Source of the DNA: Acidobacteriota bacterium
Lineage (GTDB): Bacteria; Acidobacteriota; Holophagae; Holophagales; Holophagaceae
Direction of reading: 5' to 3'
Assembly: GCA_016192145.1 (NCBI GenBank)
Contig: JACPUT010000001.1
Location: 1-64,000, forward strand
DNA: 64,000 nucleotides
Each line of letters starts with the position of its first letter. Within the stretch, counting starts at the first letter, position 1. The position numbers and the translations under genes were made by a program. The notes under the pieces are model-generated. The model was not told where the DNA came from, did not search any database, and saw only the letters and a program-made list of their open reading frames with translations. This document shows, piece by piece, positions 43,815 through 52,100 of this stretch.

Positions 43815-44813
43815 TCATGGCTTGTGAACGTAGTCGAAGGGCTGACGGAGGATCTCATCCCGGTGGGTGGTGACCCAGTCCAGGGTCTCCTGGAGGCCCT
43901 GCTCCAGGGAGAGGTGGGCCTCCCAGCCCAGCTCCGCCTTGGCCTTGCGGCTGTCCAGGAGGTAGGCCGAGTCCTTGCCCGGGCGCTCGGGAGCCACGTC
44001 CACGGCCTCGGCGAAGGGGATGCCCATGCGCTCCGCGAGGCGCTCCACGAGGGACCGCACGGTGATGTTCTCCGGCGTGGAGAGGTGGAAGATGTCGCCG
44101 GGCCGGCCCTGGCGCATGGCCCGGAGGGTGCCCTCGGCCACGTCCCGGATGTGGATGAAGGAGCGCACGGAGACGCCGCCCCCGTGCAGCTGCAGGCGCC
44201 GGCCCGTGAGGAAGAAGAGGATCGTGCGGGGGATGATGCGGTAGAGCTGCTGGCCCGGGCCATAGACGTTGGCGGCCCGCGTGAACACGACGGGGAAGCC
44301 GTGGGTCCGCACGTAGGTCATGAGGCTTAAGTCCGCCGCCGCCCGGGAGACGGCGTAAGGCGTGCTGGGGTCGTAGACGGTGCGCTCCGCGATGAGGCCC
44401 TCGCAGCTGCCGTAGACCTCTGGCGTGGAGACGTGCAGGTACTTCTTGAGGAAGTCGCAGCGCCGCAGGCCCTCGTGGAGGCGGACGTTGGCCACGAGGT
44501 TCGTCTGCATCCAATGATCCGGATTGGCCCAGCTCTCGGCCACCATGCTCTGGGCCGCGAAGTTCACCACGTAGTCGGGCTTGAAGTCGTGGACGAGCTC
44601 CAGGATGGCGGGTAGATCCGTGTTCAGGTCCAGCTGGTGGAAGGCGAAGCTCCCGGTGCGGGGAGCTCCCTCCCAGGCATAGGACCGGAAGACGGGGTGC
44701 ACCTCCGGAGAGCGGCTGACCCCCACGACCGCGCAGCCCTCGGCCCGGGCCCGCGCCACGAAGTGGGTGCCGGAGAACGAGTTGCTGCCGATGATGAGGA
44801 TCTTGTCGGGCAT
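43815..44813 (-). CDS. NAD-dependent sugar dehydratase/epimerase, GDP-mannose 4,6-dehydratase-like
   Basis: A 332-residue extended SDR with NAD motif IGSNSFSGTHFV near residue 7 (altered spacing), NFAAQSMVAESW near 80, STPEVYGSCEG near 115, then YAVSRAAAD where the catalytic lysine of Y-x3-K is Arg. C-terminal SFIHIRDVAEG and RPGKDSAYLLDSRKAKAELGW are typical of 4,6-dehydratases. Lys-to-Arg at the active site may alter activity or reflect a natural family variant. The gene is coupled to the following epimerase and lies 14 bases after the SIS isomerase gene. Confidence 0.82.
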   Translation of the reverse strand: MPDKILIIGSNSFSGTHFVARARAEGCAVVGVSRSPEVHPVFRSYAWEGAPRTGSFAFHQLDLNTDLPAILELVHDFKPDYVVNFAAQSMVAESWANPDHWMQTNLVANVRLHEGLRRCDFLKKYLHVSTPEVYGSCEGLIAERTVYDPSTPYAVSRAAADLSLMTYVRTHGFPVVFTRAANVYGPGQQLYRIIPRTILFFLTGRRLQLHGGGVSVRSFIHIRDVAEGTLRAMRQGRPGDIFHLSTPENITVRSLVERLAERMGIPFAEAVDVAPERPGKDSAYLLDSRKAKAELGWEAHLSLEQGLQETLDWVTTHRDEILRQPFDYVHKP

Positions 44814-44827
44814 CGAAGTTTCGGGAT

Positions 44828-45397
44828 TCAAACGTTGGCCACGAGGGGAGGGTGGGCCTTGAGCCACTGCATGAGCATGTGCCCGATGGTGAGCTGGGCG
44901 TCCTCGCAGATCTGCATGTCATCGATGGCGACGTGGATGGCGTGGTCCGCAAGCTGGAGGCACTTGCCACCGGAGTAGCCCAGGATGGCGTAAGAACCCA
45001 GGCCCATGCGCTTGCCCGTCTCCAGGGCCCGCACGATGTTGGGGGAGTTCCCGCTGCCAGATAGGACGATGAGGACGTCTCCCGGCCGGGCCAGCACTTC
45101 CAGTTGCTTGGAGAAGATGGCCTCATAGGAGACGTCGTTGGCCAGGCAGGTCATTACGGCCTGGTTGGCGGAGAGGGCCTGCACCCGCATGCCCCCGAGG
45201 CCCGGGGAAATGCCGTAGAAGAGGTCGTTGGCGAGGTGAATGGCGTTGGCGGCGCTTCCGCCGTTACCGCAGATGAACACCTGGCGGCCCTCCACCCAGG
45301 CCTGACGCAGCACGTGGCCGAGCCGCTGCACCTCGTCCAGATTCAGGGCGTCGAGGGCCTTCCGGCTGTTGGCGAGGTACTGCTCGAAAGGTCCCAT
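44828..45397 (-). CDS. SIS domain sugar-phosphate isomerase, phosphoheptose isomerase (GmhA)-like
   Basis: A 189-residue SIS protein close in length to GmhA (about 192). The phosphate-binding CGNGGSAANAIHLANDLF near residue 42, the LSGSGNSPNIVRAL loop near 115 and the terminal TIGHML with the conserved histidine are present. The glutamate four residues after the first active-site histidine in GmhA is Asp here (HLAND). GmhA converts sedoheptulose-7-phosphate to heptose-7-phosphate; the same or a related ketose-aldose step is inferred. AAGGAG precedes the ATG at 45397. Confidence 0.83.
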   Translation of the reverse strand: MGPFEQYLANSRKALDALNLDEVQRLGHVLRQAWVEGRQVFICGNGGSAANAIHLANDLFYGISPGLGGMRVQALSANQAVMTCLANDVSYEAIFSKQLEVLARPGDVLIVLSGSGNSPNIVRALETGKRMGLGSYAILGYSGGKCLQLADHAIHVAIDDMQICEDAQLTIGHMLMQWLKAHPPLVANV

Positions 45398-45444
45398 GCG
45401 TGCTCCTTCGGGAATCAGGTGGGAAAGGGCGGAATCACCTGGGG

Positions 45445-47475
45445 TCAGGATGGGCCGGGGGCCACGCTGCGGTAGATGAGCTTGAGGTTCGAGCGCTGCA
45501 GCAGGCGGCCCATGCCCGTGGGTGTGTTCGCGTAGAGCTTGATCTGGTTCGCGATGTGACGCTTCTGGCCCTCGCTGTGGAAGAAGCGCCACTCGCCCGC
45601 CTGGGTGGCTAGGGGGAGGGTGTCGGGGTCCACCTTGAACCCCGCCGCCCGGATGGCCTCGAAATCGAACCGGAAGGACGCGTACCGTTCCCCCTCGGTG
45701 TCGGTGACGCAGTCCTCCTTGCGGAGCAGCGTGTAGGTCTTCAATTCCAGCAGGTAGGCCTCCACCCGGGGGGTGAGGCGCCCATTCACCTCCAATGTGG
45801 CGCGGATGGCTGTGAAGAGGAGGTCGCATAGGTCCCGGAACTCCCCGAGGAGGAGGGTCTTGTGCACGAGCAGTTCGTTGATGCCCAACTCACCGTCGAT
45901 GTAGCGCCCCACCACCTCCGGCGTGAGGACGAAACCCTTGGCCTCCTCGAAGGTGGCGAAGAGGTCCGAACCCGTCTGCTGGAGAAAGCCGTCGATGATG
46001 GCCGCGATTCGCCCCGTGCGCAGCTCCGGGTGGCCCTTCGTGTAGAGGAGGCAGTCGTAAACCGATACTTCCAGGGCCCGGCAAAGGGCGAAGACTTCCT
46101 CGAAGAGGGCGTTGTTGTAAAAGGTCTCCACCAGGAGGTTCATCTCCCGGCACTCCAGGTAGTCCGCGAAGCTCAGGGTGGCGTTGCCCACGATGATCTC
46201 CTCGATCTCCGAAACGGGGGTCGGCTCCCCCATGAGGTCGTAGATCCCCACGCAGCCAGGGATCACGCGGAATTGGGTGGCCAAACCGTACTGCGCCCGG
46301 GTGGGGCCCGAGGCCATCTCCGTGCCGCGGAGCAGCATGGCCTGGAACATCCGCATGTGGGTGACCCCCTGCTCCACGCCGAAGCGGAGGGACTCGAAGT
46401 GCTTGTCCCGGGAATCCCCGGGCAGGCCGAGGATGATCTCTGAGTGGGTCTTGCTGTTTTCCATGGTGTTGCCGTAGGTGACCAGATCCCGGTAGGCCTC
46501 GCGGCTGATGTTCTGGCGTTTGATGGCCTTGAGCACGTCCGGATCCGTGGACTGGAGGGAGGCGCCCAAGGTCCAAGCCCCATTGAGAATGCGGGCCACC
46601 TCGATGGTGCGCTCGGGGCGGTTCTTTCCGGCGGAGGCCGAGATGAGGAGGGGCCAGCCCGTCTCCCGCTTCACCTGGGCGATCTCGTCCGCCGTGCGCA
46701 GGTCCTCCGTGTACATGGCGAAATTGAGGTCCGTGATGATGAGCTCGTCCACGTTTTTCACGTGGCTGGCGATGTAGCGGATCTCCGCCCGGGTGCGCTC
46801 GGGGTCGAAGCGGGCGATCTTGTTCTTGGAAGTCAGCCCGTCCGCGCAAAAGGTGCAGGAAAAGGGACAGCCCCGGGTCGTCTCCAGCAGCGGCTGCAGG
46901 GGCTGGTCGAAGAAGGGGTCCAGCAGGCCTGTGAGGTAGGGGGAGGGGATACGGTTCACGTCGACGATGCGGGCGATCTCCCCGGAGATGAGGGCGCCCT
47001 GCTCCAAGTAGGTCGTGTTCGCCATGCGCCGGCCTTCGGATTTGAGGCGCCTGGCGTCGAAGCCCACCTCCTCCAGGTTTTGCACCAGGTCCACGAGACC
47101 CAGCTCGCCCTCCAGCTCGATGTAGAAGTCCATGGCGGGGCGGCCCGCGAGGAACTCCGCCTTCTCCGAGGCGAGGGTGGGGAAGTTGGGACCGCCAAAG
47201 ACGGTGACCACCCGGGGATCCAGGGCCTTGGCCCGGCGGGCGAAGGCGTAAGCCAGCTCGAAGTTCCAGCTGTAGTTGGAGAAGCAGAGGACCGTGGGCC
47301 GTTCGCGGGTGAGCACCTCGCTTAGCTCCTCCGGGAACTTGCACAGGCGGTAGGTAAAGGCGTCGCCCAGCTCCTGACGGGCGTAGGCCATGACGAAGCT
47401 CACGCCCAGGGGGAAGGTGGGGGCCCCGATGCCCTGGGCCGTGTGGGTGAGATCGGCGAAGACGAGGCTCCGCAT
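45445..47475 (-). CDS. Radical SAM protein with B12-binding-type N-terminus
   Basis: A 676-residue protein. Residues 15-150 have a B12-binding-domain-like Rossmann pattern (PTVLCFSNYSWNFELA, VVTVFGGPNFP). The radical SAM core follows with CPFSCTFC (C-x3-C-x2-C) near residue 202 and DLNFAMYTED and LQSTDPDVLKAIKRQN strands. An extended C-terminal domain of about 250 residues is unlike common families. No histidine of a D-x-H-x-x-G cobalamin motif is evident, so B12 may not be bound base-off. Possible roles are C-methylation or rearrangement of a sugar. GGAAGGAGGACG precedes the ATG. Confidence 0.85.
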   Translation of the reverse strand: MRSLVFADLTHTAQGIGAPTFPLGVSFVMAYARQELGDAFTYRLCKFPEELSEVLTRERPTVLCFSNYSWNFELAYAFARRAKALDPRVVTVFGGPNFPTLASEKAEFLAGRPAMDFYIELEGELGLVDLVQNLEEVGFDARRLKSEGRRMANTTYLEQGALISGEIARIVDVNRIPSPYLTGLLDPFFDQPLQPLLETTRGCPFSCTFCADGLTSKNKIARFDPERTRAEIRYIASHVKNVDELIITDLNFAMYTEDLRTADEIAQVKRETGWPLLISASAGKNRPERTIEVARILNGAWTLGASLQSTDPDVLKAIKRQNISREAYRDLVTYGNTMENSKTHSEIILGLPGDSRDKHFESLRFGVEQGVTHMRMFQAMLLRGTEMASGPTRAQYGLATQFRVIPGCVGIYDLMGEPTPVSEIEEIIVGNATLSFADYLECREMNLLVETFYNNALFEEVFALCRALEVSVYDCLLYTKGHPELRTGRIAAIIDGFLQQTGSDLFATFEEAKGFVLTPEVVGRYIDGELGINELLVHKTLLLGEFRDLCDLLFTAIRATLEVNGRLTPRVEAYLLELKTYTLLRKEDCVTDTEGERYASFRFDFEAIRAAGFKVDPDTLPLATQAGEWRFFHSEGQKRHIANQIKLYANTPTGMGRLLQRSNLKLIYRSVAPGPS

Positions 47476-47490
47476 GGCGTCCTCCTTCCG

Positions 47491-48387
47491 CTAGACCTTC
47501 GTGACGGGTTGGGTGATCCCCCGGCCGATGTGGTCGACGAGGATGGGGAGCTTGTCCCGCACGAGGATGCGGGGTTCCCACCCCGTGCACCGCCGAGCCT
47601 TGGTGTTATCGAAGGCGAAGCCGAAGTCCCCCCCGGGGGCGGATTCGATGGGGGCCTGGGGGTTGGCCCGCTGCACGAACTCCAGGAGCGAGATCAGGTT
47701 GGCCTCTCCTCCGCCAGCGTGGAATTTCTGGCCGAAGGCGCGCTTGGCCACGATGCCCTCCATGAGGCGGCCCAAGTCGTCGATATGGAGGGGATCCCGA
47801 AACTGGAGGCCGCCGTTCGTGAGGGTGAGGGGTCTGCCTTGGGTGGCCGAGCGCACGAGTGACACCATCCAGTTGCCCCCGGGGTGATCGAAGTCCGTGT
47901 AGCAGGTGGTGAGGCGGATGACGGCGCTCTCCGGGTGGGATTCGGAGATGAACTCCGCCACGATCTTCGATTTCCCGTAAAAGTTGAAGGGCGCGTAGGG
48001 GGCCGTCTCGTCCACGAGGAAGCGGGGGCGCAGGCCGTGCGGCGTCTCCAGCACGTCCTCCTCGCGGTAGACGGGGCCCAACACTTCCCGGGTGGACATC
48101 TGAATCCAGGGGATGCCGCTTCCCTTGAGGATGCGGGCCAAGTGCCGCGCCCCGCCCACATTGATTTCATCCGTGGGCTCCCCCATGAGGAAGACGGCCG
48201 ACTTGCGATCCGCCATCACCGAGAGGTTGATGAGCAGCTCGACCCCCGAGCGGGCGAGGAAGTGCGCGTCCAGCGTGAACAGGTCCTCGGCCCGGTCCCA
48301 GCCGATGACCGCGTGCCCTTGGGAGGCCAGGTAGGCGTGGAGGCCCCGCCCCAGGTACCCCTCGTGTCCGATGAGCAGGATCTTCAT
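47491..48387 (-). CDS. NAD-dependent epimerase/reductase (sugar nucleotide)
   Basis: A 298-residue extended SDR with GHEGYLGRGL near residue 7, STREVLGPVY near 98, catalytic Y-x3-K as YGKSKIVAE near 138 and FRDPLHIDDLGRLMEG near 205. The short length and RmlD-like features suggest reduction or epimerisation of a keto-sugar. The ATG overlaps the stop of the SDR gene before it (TGATG). Confidence 0.86.
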   Translation of the reverse strand: MKILLIGHEGYLGRGLHAYLASQGHAVIGWDRAEDLFTLDAHFLARSGVELLINLSVMADRKSAVFLMGEPTDEINVGGARHLARILKGSGIPWIQMSTREVLGPVYREEDVLETPHGLRPRFLVDETAPYAPFNFYGKSKIVAEFISESHPESAVIRLTTCYTDFDHPGGNWMVSLVRSATQGRPLTLTNGGLQFRDPLHIDDLGRLMEGIVAKRAFGQKFHAGGGEANLISLLEFVQRANPQAPIESAPGGDFGFAFDNTKARRCTGWEPRILVRDKLPILVDHIGRGITQPVTKV

Positions 48388-49145
48388 CACATGCCTCCGC
48401 CATCCACGCCGACGATGGCGCCAGCCATGAACGCCGCGTAGTCCGAGCAGAGGAAGGCCACCACGGGGCCGATGTCCGAAGGCTGCCCCAGCCGTTGGAT
48501 GGGCAGGTGCTCCTTGTAGTAGGCATCCAGGGCCGCAGGATCCTCTTGTGCCAGCTTCGCGAAGTGCCGCCCCTCGGAGAAGATGGCGCCGGGCGCCACG
48601 GCGGTGAGCACCACGTTGTGCCGTGACACGTCGCGGTTCACGGATTTCACGTAGCCATCGAGCGCGCACTTGGCGGAGACGTAGGGGGCGTAGCCGTTGT
48701 GGGTGCGAGTGGAGAGGGTGCTGAGGTGCACGACCCGGCCCCACTTGGCAGCCACCATGGCGGGGAGGAAGATGCGATTCAGCTCGTGGGCGATGCCCAC
48801 GTTGAACTGCCACACCTTCCGCCAATCCTCCGAGGAGGCCATGGCCTGGAAAACGCCGTGGGAGCCGCCCAGGTTGTGCACGAGGATGGGCGGGTCGCCC
48901 GCCTCTGCCTGAATGCCCGTGACTAGGTCGGAAATGCCACCCTCGGCCGTGAGGTCCAGGGCGAAGCAGCGGTGGGCGTCGGCGCCACCGGGCAATTCCG
49001 CCCGCACCGCCTCGAGGGCCTCCCGGTTTCGGGCCACGAGGAGGACCCTCGCCCCCTCGGCCGCCAAGGCCTGCGCGATCCCCTTCCCGATGCCCCGGCT
49101 CGCGCCGGTCACCAGGGCCCATCTGCCTCGGATTCCCAAATCCAT
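48387..49145 (-). CDS. SDR family oxidoreductase
   Basis: A 252-residue classical SDR with the cofactor loop TGASRGIGKGIA near residue 13, NLGGSHG near 88, the active-site serine in VVHLSTLSTRTHNG near 140, Y-x3-K as YVSAKCALDGY near 153, and C-terminal FMAGAIVGVDGG. Substrate unknown; the operon suggests a keto intermediate of a sugar or its acyl side chain. GGGGAGG lies upstream. It follows the giant glycosyltransferase gene by 2 bases. Confidence 0.87.
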   Translation of the reverse strand: MDLGIRGRWALVTGASRGIGKGIAQALAAEGARVLLVARNREALEAVRAELPGGADAHRCFALDLTAEGGISDLVTGIQAEAGDPPILVHNLGGSHGVFQAMASSEDWRKVWQFNVGIAHELNRIFLPAMVAAKWGRVVHLSTLSTRTHNGYAPYVSAKCALDGYVKSVNRDVSRHNVVLTAVAPGAIFSEGRHFAKLAQEDPAALDAYYKEHLPIQRLGQPSDIGPVVAFLCSDYAAFMAGAIVGVDGGGM

Positions 49146-49147
49146 CG

Positions 49148-52100
49148 TCACGGCCTCCCCATCGAAGTCGTCCCGCTTTGAGCAAGTTCCGGGCCCGAGC
49201 CCGGGAGGGCCTCCAACCGGGCCTGGCACCACGCCCGCAGCCCCGCCCGACGCACGGATGCGCACGAAGGGCCCCTGAACAGGTCCACCGTCACGCCGGG
49301 CACGTGCAGGATGGGCCCTCGGGCCGCCAGACGGGCGACGAAGGCGCGGTCCTCCAGCAGGGGAAGTTCCTCATCGAAGCGCTCTCCCAGTTCCCGGTGG
49401 TGGATCAGGGCCGAGAGGGGCGGGGTTTCCACCGGCTCCGGAATGGGGTCCGAACCAACCTGGAGGGCCGTGTCCGCATAACCGACCCGGTGACCGGAGC
49501 CCGAGAGGGCGACCGTTAGCCGCGCGAGGTGGTCGGGTCGCCAAAGGTCGTCGTCGTCGAGGTAGGCGATCCACCGGCCCCGGGCCTGGGCGAGGCCCCG
49601 GTTGCGGGCGGCGCCTTGGCCCCGGGGGTGCTCCAGCTCGATGAGGTGGACGGGCAGCCCCGCGAGCGCAGCCGCAGCGACGACGGGCTCGGCCTGGCCC
49701 CCGCCATCGTCCACGACGATCACCTCCAGGGGGGGCAAGGTCTGCTGGCGGATGGATTCCAAGGCGCGGGCAAGGGCCTCGGGGCGCCGGTAGGTGGGCA
49801 CGATGACAGAGACGTTCGGGGCCGCGACGGCAGCCATGGGCTGCCCCCAAGAGGGCTCTGGGCTCGCCGGGGGTGGGACCTCCGTCCAGCCGCCGAGCCG
49901 CGACCGGGCGTCCATGAGGCGCTGCCCGTTGGGACCCACGAGGTTCCAGGCCGCACGCGATCCGGGGATCCACTGGAGGGTGGTGCAGGGGCGCAGGAGC
50001 TCCACCCAGTCCTCGGCCCGATCCACGAGGGCCACGTCCGGGAAGGCCTCTCGCCCCGTGCGTTCCACGACTTCCAGCACTCGGGCCTGGGCCTCCTCGA
50101 CGGAGAGACCCCCAGCGGCCTTCGGGTCCAGTGCCAGGGCCAGGCAAACGGGATCGCCGGGGGCGAAGGCCTCCAGATAGGCGAGGAGAACTTCCACCCA
50201 GGCCGCGCCCGTCCAAACGGGCTCGTGGAGGAACATCTCCCGCAGGCCTGGGCGGGGCGCCGCCTCGGCGGCGAGGAGATCTGCCACTTTGGCCGCGATG
50301 CGCTGTCGGCACTCGGGGAAGAGGTCCCGCCTCTCGAAGGTGATGTTGGCGCCGCTGCTGCGCCACCGCACCTCCGCCGTGGCTTTGGGGATGTGGAGGA
50401 AGTCCCAGCGCCGGGACAGGCGGATCCAGTACTCCCAATCCTCCAGCACGGGCAGGGACTCGTCGTGGGGCCCCACCGCCTCCCAGCAGGCGCGGGCGTG
50501 CATCACGTTGTTCACCGGCGTGAGGTTGTCGCGCAGGAAGTGCTCCCGGTCGAAGGCGTTGGACATGGCCAGTTCCCGGCTGAGCACCACCCATTCGCCC
50601 TTCCGGAGTTCTTCCACGGCCCGCATGGAATCCGTGTAGGCCACCTGGGCACCGGTCCGTTCCAGCGCTTCGGTGAGCACCTGAAGGTGGTCCGGATAGT
50701 AGAGATCGTCGTCATCCAGGTACGCGATCCAGCGCCCCCGCGCCGCCCGGATCCCCGTGTTGCGGGAGCCCGCCTGCCCGCGGGGGCGCGGGTGTTGGAG
50801 GAGCGTGATTTCCAGGCCCTTGGCCCGGGCGGCCGCCACCACCGCCGCCGGGTCCCCGCCTCCGTCGTTGACGACCACCACCTCGAAGGAACGGAAGGTT
50901 TGCGGGGCCAGGGAGTCCAGGGCCCGGGCCAGGAACTCGGGCCGGTCCTTGGTGGGCATGATCACGGACACCGCGGGCGCCGGGCGGGGCGGAAGCACCT
51001 CCGCGGGCAGCACGGGGCGCAACAACCCGGTGAGGGCCCGATCGGCCATGAGCTGGAAGCCCCGCTCCCCCACCCGATGGCGGCGTTCCGGGTCACCCAC
51101 GGCGGAGCGGCAGGCTTCCACGAGCCCGTCGTAAGTGGCGAGGATCAACCCCTCCCGCAGGCTGGGCTCCACCTCGGTGGCGGCATGGCATTCGGCCACC
51201 ACGGCCTTGCGGTTGGCCAGCAGGTAGGACACGCGCACCAGCTCGAAGATGCTGCTGTCGAAGAAGTGGAGGTTGAGCACCACCTTGGATCGCGCGATGA
51301 GGGCGTCCCGCTCCGCGCCGTAGACGTTGAAGGCCCGGTGGACCTTGAGCCCCGCGGCCTGGAGCGCTTCCAGGATCTGGATGCGGCGGGGATTCGTGGA
51401 GCCGTAAAAGAGCACATCGATATCCTGCTCCTGCGCCTCCGGGATCCGGGTGAGCACCGGATCGTAGCCGATGGGCAGCAGCCGGGGCTCGCCCTGCATC
51501 CCGGCCTTGGCCAGGATCTCAAGGTTGCGGGCGCTGTAGTCCCAGATCTCCAGGGTCGCGGAGCGCCGCACGAGGCGCTCCCGCAACTCGCGGTTCCGCT
51601 CGTCCATCTGCTCCAGGTTGTAGAGGACGGTGCCCTTGGGCAGCTTGGCCAAGCCCTGCTCGTCCATCAGATGCCAGCCCAGGAGCACGTTCAGGGCCCC
51701 CGCCTTCAGTTCGTTCTCCGCCAGATCCGTCGGCACGCCCAGGGACTTCAGGGCCGACTCCAGGCTCTGGGCCACTTCCCGGAAGGCCTCGGAATGGGCA
51801 TAGCCTTCGGGCCGGATGAGGACGATGCGGACGGGGGTCCGCGCGGCGCTGATGGCGGGCTTCGGAGAGGCTGCGGGCCCTTCCACGGGTCGGGCTGCTT
51901 CCAGGGTGCGGCCCACCACGTTCACCAGATAGCGACGGAGTTCCCCGGAGATGCGGGTCTCACCCCCGGCCTCCAGACGGCGCAGCACCTCCTCCATCCG
52001 GAGCAGGGGATCCTGGGGGATGAACGGGGTCTGCGCCCCGGTACCCAGGCGGGCCCCCCACTCCTTCAAGAAACCGGGCACGTCGGACACCTGCGTGAAG

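Noticed and set aside
46781-46874. Cobalamin riboswitch linked to the radical SAM gene
   Set aside because: The region is inside the coding sequence, no B12-box-like element was found in the gap upstream of the gene, and the gap is only 15 bases.
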